Below, piece after piece: positions 33,738-42,538 of a stretch of DNA of 64,000 nucleotides. This stretch comes from Fimivicinus intestinavium. Lineage in GTDB: Bacteria > Bacillota > Clostridia > Oscillospirales > Acutalibacteraceae. The translations under genes and the position numbers were made by a program. The notes beneath the pieces were generated by a model. It was not told the DNA's origin. It did no database searches and saw only the letters and a list, made by a program, of their open reading frames with translations. The first letter of the stretch is position 1. Each line of letters begins with the position of its first letter. The stretch covers positions 41,492 to 105,491 of the forward strand of contig DVKY01000044.1 in NCBI GenBank assembly GCA_018715765.1, given 5' to 3'.

Positions 33738-34094
33738 CGCCAATCACATGCCTATTATAGCACAAAAGAGCTGCAAAGTCAGATATCAGATTTTAGTCAG
33801 AGAGCAGGAAGTCCCCTTCAAAAGCGGCAATTACGGCAAAAAGCGCGCATGCGTTTCAACCCCGGCCCGGCAAGCTGGCGACTTCGGTTGCAGGCGTGTG
33901 GGGAACGGGCGGAATTTAGAGCCTGGAATGGGAGCGGCAGCCTGCAAGCGGCAGCGTCATAAAGAGCGGCGTGAAGAAAAGCTCCCTCCGTGAATGTCAA
34001 ATATCCTGCCTCCAGCAGGGAAGGCCCGTTGCAGAACCGGATATCTGCAACGGGCCCTTTCTTTGCGGATGGAGAAGCGCATCGGAGCGGCAGG
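33738..34094. other. Intergenic region with partial heptamer repeat and hairpin
   Basis: Contains a short heptamer run (TCAGATA, TCAGATT; about 33780-33793), a partial relative of the heptamer-arm repeats. A strong 13-bp hairpin GGCCCGTTGCAGA (34023-34035) / TCTGCAACGGGCC (34044-34056) with CTTTCTTT on the plus side may end the regulator or lipoprotein transcripts. No gene seen. Confidence 0.6.
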
Positions 34095-35042
34095 CTAAAA
34101 TTGATAATTCTGGTCGAAGGTAAGCGTGGCGTTTACAGTGGTTTCCCCGATGAAGGGCGCGCTTGCCCGGATGGCCGCGCGGCTGACAATGTGATACTGC
34201 GCCGTGCGCAGGCGCCGGCTCTGCTTGTCAACCGTGCAGGCGATCACGGTGCCTGTATAGGTCTGATCCACATCGTGCAGGGTGACCAGCCAGCTCAGCC
34301 CGGCCATCTGTTCCTCGATTTCGCCGGTTTGCAGGATGTCAACCACCTTTCCGTGCGTTGTCTGAAGCGGCTGCTTTGCCTGTTGATAGGAGATATGTTC
34401 CGTTTTCATCCGAATCGTGATGACATATGTGTCGCCCTTTTCCGTGCAGTCCGCAGAGGAAACTGCATTGGCGGGAAGGCGGCTGGCCCAGCTCTGGTTT
34501 TCTACCGGAAAAACGGCGTTATGGCTTTCGCCTTTTTTCACGGTGACCGGCTCGGGATTCAGCACGCTTTTCAGCGCCCTTTGCACCTGGTTTGCAATAC
34601 TGGCTACAGCGCCGCTGCCCTCTACCTGGAAAGCGATTTTTTCGGTTTTGACCAAGCCGGGCTTTTCCGTTTTCACCCGGTTTGCAGCATCGTTAAAGTA
34701 TGCTACGATTTCTGCTTTGGAGGATGGCTTTGCGTTTTCCACCCGGTCGGTTGTCCTTTCCGCTGCGGTGGTTGCGGTGGAAGGCGCTGCTGTCTCCTGA
34801 GCAGAACTGGAGGCGGCGTCCGTCTCAGAGGCGGCGGAAGGTCCGACGTCCACAGCGGACTGCTCCAGCAAGGAGGAAGCGAGCTCTGAGGCGGCCGCCG
34901 AAACCCCGGACGATGGGGAAGGCCCACTCTCCTCAGAGGAAGCAGCTTCCAGAGCACTTTCTGCCCCACGGCAGGCGGCCAATGAAAAAAGAAGGCAGAC
35001 TACTGCTGCCAGGGCCACAGCTTTTTTCGGGATTGGTTTCAT
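34095..35042 (-). CDS. Putative lipoprotein of unknown function
   Basis: 315 aa. Lipoprotein signal peptide with lipobox LAAC (Cys24). A low-complexity Ser/Ala/Glu/Thr-rich spacer (about 28-100) precedes a globular domain (about 105-315) with TYVITIRMKTEHISY, LTHDVDQTYTG-like and VNATLTFDQNY strands; similar C-terminal endings occur in uncharacterised lipoproteins of Oscillospiraceae. Predicted to be tethered to the outer face of the membrane. No enzyme motif. Confidence 0.75.
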   Translation of the reverse strand: MKPIPKKAVALAAVVCLLFSLAACRGAESALEAASSEESGPSPSSGVSAAASELASSLLEQSAVDVGPSAASETDAASSSAQETAAPSTATTAAERTTDRVENAKPSSKAEIVAYFNDAANRVKTEKPGLVKTEKIAFQVEGSGAVASIANQVQRALKSVLNPEPVTVKKGESHNAVFPVENQSWASRLPANAVSSADCTEKGDTYVITIRMKTEHISYQQAKQPLQTTHGKVVDILQTGEIEEQMAGLSWLVTLHDVDQTYTGTVIACTVDKQSRRLRTAQYHIVSRAAIRASAPFIGETTVNATLTFDQNYQF

Positions 35043-35276
35043 GGCGACACCCCTTGCTCCGCCACAGAAAGAGGCGGGAATACTGAAAGGAAAAGGCCTG
35101 CCTTTCGCGGGCAGCCTTTCCGGGAAGTTATGTGATACCTATTATAGATCGAGGAAGCGGCGCCATTTATCCCGCTGTGGTTTTACCTTTAATTTTTAAT
35201 CAAGAATTTCTATCTCTTCGGAAAGAAAGATAAACAATTCCTTAAGGTAGGATTGAAAGCCGGGCGGAAATAGAGA

Positions 35277-35305
35277 TTGCACTCTTTTCCGCAACCGTGT
35301 ATAAT
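35277..35305 (+). promoter_or_regulatory. Sigma-A promoter of the esterase-GH3 operon
   Basis: TTGCAC (35277-35282), 17-nt spacer, consensus TATAAT (35300-35305). The leader holds a small hairpin GGCGGC-TTTT-GCCGCC (about 35327-35342). The rest of 35043-35276 shows no gene. Confidence 0.8.
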
Positions 35306-35377
35306 CTGTTTGAATCGAGAGCAATAGGCGGCTTTTGCCGCCAATCAGGCCGCTTCTGCGGCAGGGAGGTTATTTGA

Positions 35378-36229
35378 TTGGCCGATACATACGATATCTG
35401 GGGCAATTTAAACCCCGACGCCCCTTGGGCGGAGATGCTAAGCGAGGATACGCAGCTGCCGCTGTGGGAAGAGGGTGCCCCCGGCTTTGAACAGGCTGTT
35501 GGGCAGAGGCAGCCGTCCGTTACCTTTTTCCCCGCGCCGGGAGGGGAAAAACGCGGCTGTGTGATCGTCATGGCGGGAGGCTCCTACACGAGCAAATCCG
35601 TGCATGAGGGCAAGGTTGTCGCCCAAAGGATTAATGAGGCGGGCATCCATGCCGCTGTGCTGGATTACCGGGTTGTGCCCTATTCCCGCGATGTGATCCT
35701 GCTGGATGCCAAGCGGGCGGTGCGGTATTTGCGCTATCATGCACAGGAGCTGGGGATTTTGCCGGATAAGATCGGTGTGCTTGGCTTCTCTGCCGGCGGC
35801 AATCTGGCATTTATCACCTGCGCCTATGGAGACGATGGCGACCCGGCCGCTGAGGATCCGGTGGAGCGCGTTTCTTCCCGGCCGGATGCAATGCTTTTGG
35901 GCTATGCCGCCGTGATGTTTAAGGAGGAATATGAGGAGGACGATGAATTTGATCTCGTCGCCTATTTTGACGTGGTGCTGGAAAAGGAGATGCAGTTCCC
36001 GCCCACCTTCCTCTGGCAGTCGATGCGGGATGGCCTGATTCACTACAACACTGCGCTGACGCTGTGCGATACGCTGGCAAGGCGCAGCGTCCCGGTGGAG
36101 CTGCACCTGTTCCCATACGGGGATCATGGGCAGGGCCTTGCCGCGCCTGAGAACGGCGATGGCTACCATCCGCTGACCGTTCGCTGGAGCCGCCTGATGA
36201 TTGAGTGGCTGCTTTTTTATGGATTTTAA
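35378..36229 (+). CDS. Alpha/beta-hydrolase, acetyl/xylan-esterase-like
   Basis: 283 aa. Nucleophile elbow GFSAGG with Ser138, oxyanion region VIVMAGGSY in the HGGG position, and C-terminal catalytic His in YGDHGQGLA, as in BD-FAE/acetyl-esterase family hydrolases that deacylate plant polysaccharides. No signal peptide. The start is TTG 35378, with GGGAGG 8 nt upstream. A GH3 gene follows after 21 nt, so the two form an operon for intracellular breakdown of acylated oligosaccharides (inferred). Confidence 0.87.
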   Translation: MADTYDIWGNLNPDAPWAEMLSEDTQLPLWEEGAPGFEQAVGQRQPSVTFFPAPGGEKRGCVIVMAGGSYTSKSVHEGKVVAQRINEAGIHAAVLDYRVVPYSRDVILLDAKRAVRYLRYHAQELGILPDKIGVLGFSAGGNLAFITCAYGDDGDPAAEDPVERVSSRPDAMLLGYAAVMFKEEYEEDDEFDLVAYFDVVLEKEMQFPPTFLWQSMRDGLIHYNTALTLCDTLARRSVPVELHLFPYGDHGQGLAAPENGDGYHPLTVRWSRLMIEWLLFYGF

Positions 36230-36250
36230 TATAAGTGGAGGGATGTCAAC

Positions 36251-38701
36251 ATGAAGCATCAGGACCTGATCAGTAAAATGACGCTGGAGGAGAAGGCGAG
36301 CCTTTGCTCCGGGAAGGATTTCTGGCACCTGAAAAAGCTTGAGAAATTTAATATTCCGGAGATTATGGTGTGCGACGGCCCGCACGGTCTGCGCAAGCAG
36401 ACGGGCAGCCAGGATAATCTCGGCATCAACGGCAGCGAGCCCGCCACCTGCTTCCCGACGGCGGCAACCTCCGCCTGCTCCTGGGATCCGGAACTGCTGC
36501 GTGAAATGGGCGGCGCGATTGCGCAGGAGGCGCTTACGCAGGGCGTGAGCGTTGTGCTTGGCCCCGGTGTCAATATCAAGCGTTCCCCGTTATGCGGGCG
36601 TAATTTTGAATATTTTTCGGAGGATCCTCTGCTCGCGGGCGAGATGGGCGCAGCTTTCATCAACGGCGTACAGGAGAAGGGCGTTGGCACCTCGCTCAAG
36701 CATTTTGCCTGCAACAATCAGGAAACGCGGCGGATGAAGGTGGATTCCGTCGTGGATGAGCGGGCGCTGCATGAAATTTATCTTGCGCCGTTTGAAACGG
36801 CAGTCAAAAAAGCGCAGCCCTGGACCATTATGAGCGCCTATAACCGGATTAACGGAACCTTCTGCTCCGAAAATCCATGGCTTCTGACCGACGTGCTGCG
36901 CAAGGGCTGGGGGTTCCAGGGCCTTGTCGTTACGGACTGGGGCGCCAACAACGAGCGCGTGCCCGGCCTGATCGCCGGCCAAAACCTGGAAATGCCCGCT
37001 TCCGGTGGCCTGAATGACCAGAAGATTGTGGACGCCGTGCGCGCAGGCGAGGTGGATGAGGCCCTGCTGGATGAGCGTGTGGATCAGATTCTTGACCTGA
37101 TCTGCCGCGCCGAGCAGACAAAGGCCTACACCTATGCCTGCGATTATGCGGCAAACCATCAGCTTGCACGAAAAATCGCAGGAGAATCCATGGTGCTGCT
37201 CAAAAATGAAGGAGGGCTTCTCCCGCTCAAGGCCGGGCAGAAGGTAGCGGTGATCGGCGAGATGGCGCGTTCTCCGCGCTACCAGGGCGCGGGCAGCTCT
37301 TTAATCAACCCCACACGGCTGGATTCCGCCTTTGATTGCCTGCTGGAGGCGGGTGTAAGCGTGCTTTACGCTCCGGGCTACAATAAAACGACGGATCAAC
37401 CGGACGACGGCCTGATCCAGGATGCCTGCCGGACGGCGGCAAAGGCCGACGTGACGCTGCTCTTCATCGGCCTGACGGACAGCTACGAGGCGGAGGGGTA
37501 CGACAGGCTCCATATGCGCCTGCCTGCAAATCACAACGCACTGGTTGAAGCTGTCAGCGCAGCGACTGAAAACGTCGTAGTTGTCCTTTCCGGCGGCGCG
37601 CCAGTGGAGATGCCCTGGCTTGGCCGGGTGAAGGGCCTGCTTAACGGCTATCTGGGCGGCCAGGCCGGCGGCGCGGCGATTGCGGATATCATCACCGGCC
37701 GGAAAAACCCCAGCGGCAAGCTGGCGGAGACCTATCCCCTTTGCCTTGCGGATACCCCGTCTGCAAAGTATTTCCCCGGCGAGCAGGAAACGACGGAATA
37801 CCGCGAGAGCATTTTTGTGGGTTACCGCTATTACGATAGGGTCAAAAAGCCCGTGCGGTTCCCATTCGGGTTCGGCCTTTCCTATACTGAGTTCGCCTAT
37901 TCCAATCTGCGGTTGGGTAAAAAGTCCATCCGGGAGGGCGATGCGCTGACGGTCACCTTCCAGGTGAAGAACACCGGCAGCGTGGATGGCGCGGAGATCG
38001 CGCAGGTTTATGTCGCCGCGCCGGAGAGTACGGTTTTTAAAGCACCGAAGGAGCTCAGGGGCTTTGCCAAGGTGTTCCTGAAGGCCGGCGAGCAGAAAAA
38101 GGTGACGGTCACCTTGACAGAGCGCGCCTTTGCCTACTATAATGTCAACCTGCATGGCTGGCATGTGGAGAGCGGCGCCTACAAGGTTCTGGTTGGCGCG
38201 TCCAGCCGGGATATCCGCCTGGAGGGCATGGTCAATGTGGAGAGCGCGCAGCCGGATGCGGCAGCGCCGGATTACCGCCAGACCGCTCCCGCCTATTATA
38301 CCGGCGAGATTCAGGCAATCCCCGCAGAGCAGTTTGAGGTGCTCCTGGGACACCCGCTCCCGCCGGCGCAGCGCAAAAAGGGCGAGCCGCTTGATCTTAA
38401 CTGCACGCTGGAGGATGCAAAGGAAACGCCGTGGGGCGCGCGGCTGAACAAAATTGTTCACACTGTTACGCTCAAGCTGGCCAACGGCAATGAGGAAACG
38501 GCGCAGATGCTCGCCTCTCTCGCATTACAAATGCCTATACGCGGCTTTGTTGGTATGAGCGCAAGCATGTTCACTGAGGATATGGCGCAGGGTCTGCTCA
38601 TGATTCTCAATGGGCAGAATGCACCCATGGGCTGGAAAAAGATTATCGTCGGCTTTATCCGCGCCCTGACGCATTTGAAGGAATTCTTGAATTCCATCTA
38701 A
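36251..38701 (+). CDS. Glycoside hydrolase family 3 (beta-glucosidase/xylosidase-type)
   Basis: 816 aa. GH3 N-domain: CDGPHGLRKQ, KHFACNNQE and nucleophile Asp229 in VVTDWGA; C-domain with GGAPVEMPW; fibronectin-III-like domain (about 570-660). An additional tail of about 145 residues follows, as in some clostridial GH3 enzymes. No signal peptide, hence cytosolic. Likely releases terminal beta-linked glucose or xylose from imported oligosaccharides in concert with the esterase upstream. Confidence 0.93.
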   Translation: MKHQDLISKMTLEEKASLCSGKDFWHLKKLEKFNIPEIMVCDGPHGLRKQTGSQDNLGINGSEPATCFPTAATSACSWDPELLREMGGAIAQEALTQGVSVVLGPGVNIKRSPLCGRNFEYFSEDPLLAGEMGAAFINGVQEKGVGTSLKHFACNNQETRRMKVDSVVDERALHEIYLAPFETAVKKAQPWTIMSAYNRINGTFCSENPWLLTDVLRKGWGFQGLVVTDWGANNERVPGLIAGQNLEMPASGGLNDQKIVDAVRAGEVDEALLDERVDQILDLICRAEQTKAYTYACDYAANHQLARKIAGESMVLLKNEGGLLPLKAGQKVAVIGEMARSPRYQGAGSSLINPTRLDSAFDCLLEAGVSVLYAPGYNKTTDQPDDGLIQDACRTAAKADVTLLFIGLTDSYEAEGYDRLHMRLPANHNALVEAVSAATENVVVVLSGGAPVEMPWLGRVKGLLNGYLGGQAGGAAIADIITGRKNPSGKLAETYPLCLADTPSAKYFPGEQETTEYRESIFVGYRYYDRVKKPVRFPFGFGLSYTEFAYSNLRLGKKSIREGDALTVTFQVKNTGSVDGAEIAQVYVAAPESTVFKAPKELRGFAKVFLKAGEQKKVTVTLTERAFAYYNVNLHGWHVESGAYKVLVGASSRDIRLEGMVNVESAQPDAAAPDYRQTAPAYYTGEIQAIPAEQFEVLLGHPLPPAQRKKGEPLDLNCTLEDAKETPWGARLNKIVHTVTLKLANGNEETAQMLASLALQMPIRGFVGMSASMFTEDMAQGLLMILNGQNAPMGWKKIIVGFIRALTHLKEFLNSI

Positions 38702-38738
38702 GCCGATCCGCATTTGTACCGGGCTCTTTTTGTCAAAC

Positions 38739-38781
38739 ACGTCAGTTCGAAACCATCCTGACGTTAAATAAAACTATGGAG
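38739..38781 (+). promoter_or_regulatory. preQ1-I riboswitch upstream of queT
   Basis: H-type pseudoknot fits: P1 ACGUCAG (38739-38745) / CUGACGU (38758-38764), loop beginning UUCGAAA, P2 CCAU (38753-38756) pairing with AUGG (38776-38779), A-rich linker UUAAAUAAAACU. The P2 3' strand overlaps the SD GGAG (38778-38781), so ligand binding would block translation. Size and layout match class I preQ1 aptamers. Confidence 0.82.
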
Positions 38782-38791
38782 TGAAAACAGA

Positions 38792-39316
38792 ATGAAAAAA
38801 AGAAACCTGCTCTATCTGGCCCAGGCGGGCATGATTGCCGCCGTCTACGCCGTGCTGACGTATCTCGCGATGGTTTTCAACCTCGCCTATGGGAGCGTTC
38901 AGTTCCGGTTTTCCGAGGCGTTGACCATCCTGCCTATCTTTACGCCGGCTGCGGCGCCGGGGCTTGCCATCGGCTGTTTGATCGGCAATCTGGCGAGTCC
39001 CTATCCGCTGGATCTCGTGTTTGGCACGGCGGCCTCCCTGATCGCCGCTGTTTTGACGCGCGCAGTGCGAAACGTGCGGATCAAAAAAATCCCCGTGCTT
39101 GCGCCCCTGCCGCCTGTGCTGGTAAACGCTGCAGTTGTGGGCCTCCAGATCACATTCTTTACCCCTGGAACGGCGGCCTCGTGGGCAGGCTTTCTAATCA
39201 GCGCCGTGCAGGTAGGGCTTGGCCAGCTGGCGGTCTGCTACCTGCTGGGGCTTCCGCTGGGGCTTGCACTGGAGAGGAGCGGCGCGGCAGCGCGGGTCTT
39301 TCCTCGTATGAAATAA
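38792..39316 (+). CDS. queT: QueT-family queuosine precursor transporter (ECF S component)
   Basis: 174 aa with about five to six hydrophobic segments. MIAAVYAVLTYLAMVFNLAYGSVQFRFSEALTILP and GNLASPYPLDLVFGT are hallmark QueT sequences. It is the substrate-binding subunit of an ECF transporter that salvages preQ1/preQ0 or related deazapurines; the shared ECF energising module is not in the window. Control by a preQ1 riboswitch directly upstream supports the assignment. Confidence 0.93.
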   Translation: MKKRNLLYLAQAGMIAAVYAVLTYLAMVFNLAYGSVQFRFSEALTILPIFTPAAAPGLAIGCLIGNLASPYPLDLVFGTAASLIAAVLTRAVRNVRIKKIPVLAPLPPVLVNAAVVGLQITFFTPGTAASWAGFLISAVQVGLGQLAVCYLLGLPLGLALERSGAAARVFPRMK

Positions 39317-39362
39317 AAACAGACGCCTGATATCTGAGGTTTGATATCAGGCGTCTGTTTTT
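39316..39362. terminator. Bidirectional terminator after queT, built from heptamer-like repeats
   Basis: 20-bp stem AAAAACAGACGCCTGATATC (39317-39336) / its reverse complement (39345-39364) with flanking A and T runs. The stem contains CCTGATA/TATCAGG units resembling the heptamer arms of the dispersed repeats. Confidence 0.9.
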
Positions 39363-39403
39363 CTTCGGCCAAAAAATTTTTAGGCTGCAACTTGATTTTG
39401 TAC

Positions 39404-39850
39404 TCACGAAAGATACTGCTTCATCTTCTGAATGCCCGTTTCCTCTGCCTGAATTAGCGCCTGGCCGAGGGACTGTACCTCCGGCTGTACGTCGGAATAC
39501 TGCTTCATGGTGCGCGTGGTTTCGATTAAGCCCATCGTATTGCCGTTTATCATAATTTCTGCAATATGGTTGGGGGATTTATCCATCATGGTGTTCATCT
39601 GCACGCCCGACCATAAACTCGCCTGCGCGAGCGGCCCTTTATCCTTGGGTACCGCCTTGCGCTGCGAGAGCGCCTGAGAGGCCTGGCATGAAATTTGGGC
39701 ATACTGATCGTGCTGCTCATGAAGGTCGTTGAGCAGGTTTGCATCCGTCACCTTTTCCGTGAGGAAAGAGATGGATTCACAGCCCATCTTCGCCCCCTGA
39801 TAAATTTTATTCAGGCATTCAATATTGCGGTCCTGCGGCTCTGCCGGCAT
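39404..39850 (-). CDS. Predicted four-helix-bundle protein, unknown
   Basis: 148 aa, almost all helix: ECLNKIYQGAKMGCESISFL, LLNDLHEQHDQYAQISCQAS, MINGNTMGLIETTRTMKQY and GQALIQAEETGIQKMKQYL. Arrangement resembles small ferritin-like or DUF2383-type bundles, but no metal-binding EXXH motif is present. ATG 39850 follows AAAGGAG at 8 nt. Function unknown; homologues are common in clostridia. Confidence 0.7.
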   Translation of the reverse strand: MPAEPQDRNIECLNKIYQGAKMGCESISFLTEKVTDANLLNDLHEQHDQYAQISCQASQALSQRKAVPKDKGPLAQASLWSGVQMNTMMDKSPNHIAEIMINGNTMGLIETTRTMKQYSDVQPEVQSLGQALIQAEETGIQKMKQYLS

Positions 39851-39869
39851 AAAAATCACTCCTTTTATG

Positions 39870-39985
39870 ATATCATCCGTGTCAAGGGTATCCATCGGTT
39901 TTCCGTTTGTGGCCGCGCCCAAGAGCGCCGTGAGCGCCCGCCTGAGCCCGCCGGGCGGAGAGCTTCCCCTTGTATACGGATGCTA
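39870..39985. repeat. Foldback element with terminal inverted repeats, copy 2
   Basis: 116 bp. Left end ATCATCCGTGTCAAGGGTA, right end CCCCTTGTATACGGATGCTA, imperfect inverted repeats related to the ends at 15525-15765. The inside shares AAACGGAAAACCGATGG (minus strand) with copy 3 and has small GC-rich stems. Confidence 0.75.
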
Positions 39986-40052
39986 AAAGGGGAATGTTAA
40001 TTCTCCCTGCGCCCTTAGTTTCTGCGTAAGGGCCATAAATATGTACGCCTGC

Positions 40053-40081
40053 TTGCAAAATCCGGAACCGGCGATTATACT
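40053..40081 (+). promoter_or_regulatory. Sigma-A promoter of the MocR gene
   Basis: TTGCAA (40053-40058), 17-nt spacer, TATACT (40076-40081). It rules out the in-frame ATG at 40041 as start. Confidence 0.75.
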
Positions 40082-40133
40082 GAAATTGGATCTATTATTT
40101 TGCATGAATTTGCAGCTTTGGGCGGGACAATTG

Positions 40134-41516
40134 ATGAAAAACAAGGGTTTATTTTGGCAGGAGGGGGCGGCGGACGAACCGCTTTACCTGCGCGTTTACG
40201 GTTATTATAAAGAGCTGATCCGCTCCGGCAGGCTGCCTGCGGGGGCGCGGCTGCCTTCCATCCGCCGGTGCGCACAGGAGCTGGAGGTCAGCCGCACCAC
40301 GGTGGAGGCCGCCTATGCGCAGCTGGCGGCAGAAGGGTATGTTTCCGCCCGGCCGCAGAGCGGCTTCTACGCGGCCAGCCTTGACTACGACCCGGAGGAA
40401 GCCGGTCTCCGGCCCGCTCTACAAAGCGCGCCGGAGAAACCTGCGATTCGCTTCGACTTTGCCTCCGCCTCTGTGGATGCGGAAAGCTTTGATTTTGCCC
40501 TGTGGCGTCGCTATATCAAGAGTGCGCTGCGCGCAGATCAGCGGCTGCTCTCCTACGGCGAGCCACAGGGCGAGCCGGATCTGCGCGCTGCAATATGCGG
40601 CTATGTGGCGCAAAGCCGTAACGTCGTCTGCTCACCGGAGCAGATTGTGATTGGCGCCGGCGTGCAAAGCCTGCTGCATATTTTATGTGCCCTGCTGGGC
40701 GGCTGCCCGGTGGCCGGCTTTTGGAACAATTCCTTTGCACAGGGCCAGGCCGTGCTGGAGGATCACGGCTTCTCCATCCGTCATTACAGGCAGGAGACCG
40801 ATGATTTTTCTGCCCTGGAGCGGGATGGCGTCCGGCTGCTGTATCTCTCCCCTTCCCATATGGATGCGATGGGGAGCGTGATGCCCGTCGCGCAGAGGCT
40901 CAAGCTGCTCGAGGCAGCCCGGCGTGCCGGATGCCTGGTGGTAGAGGATGATTATGACAGTGAATTTCGCTATTTCACGCATCCCGTCCCCTCCCTGCAA
41001 GGGCTGGACGGCGGGCGAAGCGTGCTCTATATGGGCACGTTTTCCAAGCTGCTGCTGCCCTCGCTGCGGCTGAGCTTTATGGCGCTGCCCTCCTCCCTGA
41101 TGGAGGCCTATAAGCAGCGGGGCGGCCTTTATAACCAGACCGCCTCCAAGGCGGAGCAGATCGCCCTGTGCCAGTTTATCCGCGATGGCCATCTGGCCGC
41201 CCAGATCCGCAAGGCACGCAAGCTGTATATGGGTAAAAGCCGCGCGCTGTGTGAAGCGGCCGGGCTGGCGTTCGGGCCGCAGGCACGGGCGGAGGTCTGC
41301 GCCTCCGGGCTGATGGTGCGCCTGACTTTGCCCGGCGGAGAGCCGGCCCCCGCTTTGCAGCAAAGAGCACAGCAGGCCGGCATTGCCGTGCGCGTGGAGA
41401 GCGCTGCGGGAAACGGCAATGCCAGCCTGCTGCTGGCCAGCACGGGCGTGCCGGCGGATTCCTTCCGTGAGGCGATGCGCGCGCTGCAAGCGGCGATATG
41501 CGGCACGCCTAACTGA
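40134..41516 (+). CDS. MocR/PdxR-type regulator (GntR HTH fused to aminotransferase domain)
   Basis: 460 aa. Winged-helix GntR domain at residues about 10-80 (YKELIRSGRLPAGARLPSIRRCAQEL, VSRTTVEAAYAQLAAEGYV), then a fold-type-I PLP aminotransferase domain with the cofactor Lys in TFSKLLLPSLRL. Such regulators often control pyridoxal phosphate synthesis (PdxR) or amino-acid metabolism. No pdxST genes adjoin. The start is taken as ATG 40134, downstream of the promoter; its SD (GGGCGGGA) is weak, and ATG 40104 is an alternative. Confidence 0.85.
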   Translation: MKNKGLFWQEGAADEPLYLRVYGYYKELIRSGRLPAGARLPSIRRCAQELEVSRTTVEAAYAQLAAEGYVSARPQSGFYAASLDYDPEEAGLRPALQSAPEKPAIRFDFASASVDAESFDFALWRRYIKSALRADQRLLSYGEPQGEPDLRAAICGYVAQSRNVVCSPEQIVIGAGVQSLLHILCALLGGCPVAGFWNNSFAQGQAVLEDHGFSIRHYRQETDDFSALERDGVRLLYLSPSHMDAMGSVMPVAQRLKLLEAARRAGCLVVEDDYDSEFRYFTHPVPSLQGLDGGRSVLYMGTFSKLLLPSLRLSFMALPSSLMEAYKQRGGLYNQTASKAEQIALCQFIRDGHLAAQIRKARKLYMGKSRALCEAAGLAFGPQARAEVCASGLMVRLTLPGGEPAPALQQRAQQAGIAVRVESAAGNGNASLLLASTGVPADSFREAMRALQAAICGTPN

Positions 41517-41595
41517 CACGCTTCAGACATAAAAGGTTTTTCCGACTCCTGGGGCAGAAAAAAGCGGAAAGAAAATACGATGCAGAGTGCAGATT

Positions 41596-42291
41596 CTATT
41601 TCCGGAGTTGCTCCCCCGTGCGCACATCCAGAATATGTGTAAAAACGGCTGTGTGCGTGCTGGAGATGTATTTATCCACGTGCATGCTTCCAAAATACCA
41701 TTTTTGAAACGTAGCGGATTTGCCAAGCTCTTCAAAATAGGCATTCAGAGCCGTGACGCGCACGGGCGCTTTTTCCTTCAGGTTCAAAAAGCCCTTGATC
41801 GTCGCCGGAGGCTCATGCGTGAGGATGATATCCACCTTGCAGTCCACCTGCTCCAGATTGTTCGCTCCCTCCAGAAGCTCCGCCTGCGTGGGGATTTCGT
41901 CACGCGACCACGCGTCGTTATCAAACCGGATGTCGATATCCGGGCTTTCACCCCCGCCCATGGCAAAAATCTTTAGGCCCTCGATCTCATAGATCTGCCC
42001 CCGCATCAGATGATATAAGTTTTTATAGATCTGCTGCACCTTACCGCCGTTCCATTCAGTGACGTCGTAGCCTTTGAGCAGTTCAAAATTCTCATGCGTT
42101 CCATCCACGAAGCAAACATTATATTTTTTGTTGCCGATCTGCCGGAGCAGCTTCTGCTCCGCCTTGCCGCCCTTCCATAAAAAGCCGAAGTCTCCGCAGA
42201 TGAGCAATGTATCCCCTTTTTTGAGCTTCTTCAGGCGCGGGTCGCTGAAGCGGCTGATATCGCCATGCATATCGCCGGTTACATAAACCAT
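41596..42291 (-). CDS. Calcineurin-like metallophosphoesterase
   Basis: 231 aa. Motifs GDMHGD (8-13), GDFGF, GTHE and HEPP...FGSMHVD outline a dinuclear metallophosphoesterase. The third motif, normally GNHE, reads GTHE here (VDGTHENF), replacing the Asn that bridges to substrate; activity may be reduced or the substrate different. ATG 42291 is preceded by GGAGGG. Divergent from dacA. Confidence 0.82.
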   Translation of the reverse strand: MVYVTGDMHGDISRFSDPRLKKLKKGDTLLICGDFGFLWKGGKAEQKLLRQIGNKKYNVCFVDGTHENFELLKGYDVTEWNGGKVQQIYKNLYHLMRGQIYEIEGLKIFAMGGGESPDIDIRFDNDAWSRDEIPTQAELLEGANNLEQVDCKVDIILTHEPPATIKGFLNLKEKAPVRVTALNAYFEELGKSATFQKWYFGSMHVDKYISSTHTAVFTHILDVRTGEQLRK

Positions 42292-42343
42292 GGAACATCC
42301 CTCCATAATGATTGCCGCCTTGCGGAAATTACTGGAAAACGGT

Positions 42344-42371
42344 TTGCATTTCTCCGCAATGCTGTTATACT
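42344..42371 (+). promoter_or_regulatory. Probable promoter of dacA
   Basis: TTGCAT (42344-42349), 16-nt spacer, TATACT (42366-42371); leaves a leader of about 160 nt. Confidence 0.6.
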
Positions 42372-42538
42372 ATAAAAATAACCGCCTAACGAGTGGCCGA
42401 CTCATGAAAAGCGATTACTGCCGGGCTGTGTTTTACCATGCAGGTAAGCTCCGCGCGATACCCTTCCCCGATGAAGGGAGCGCCGCGCAACCCGTTGGCC
42501 TTTTCTTTTATCATACATCATTTAGAGGGAGACTGTCC

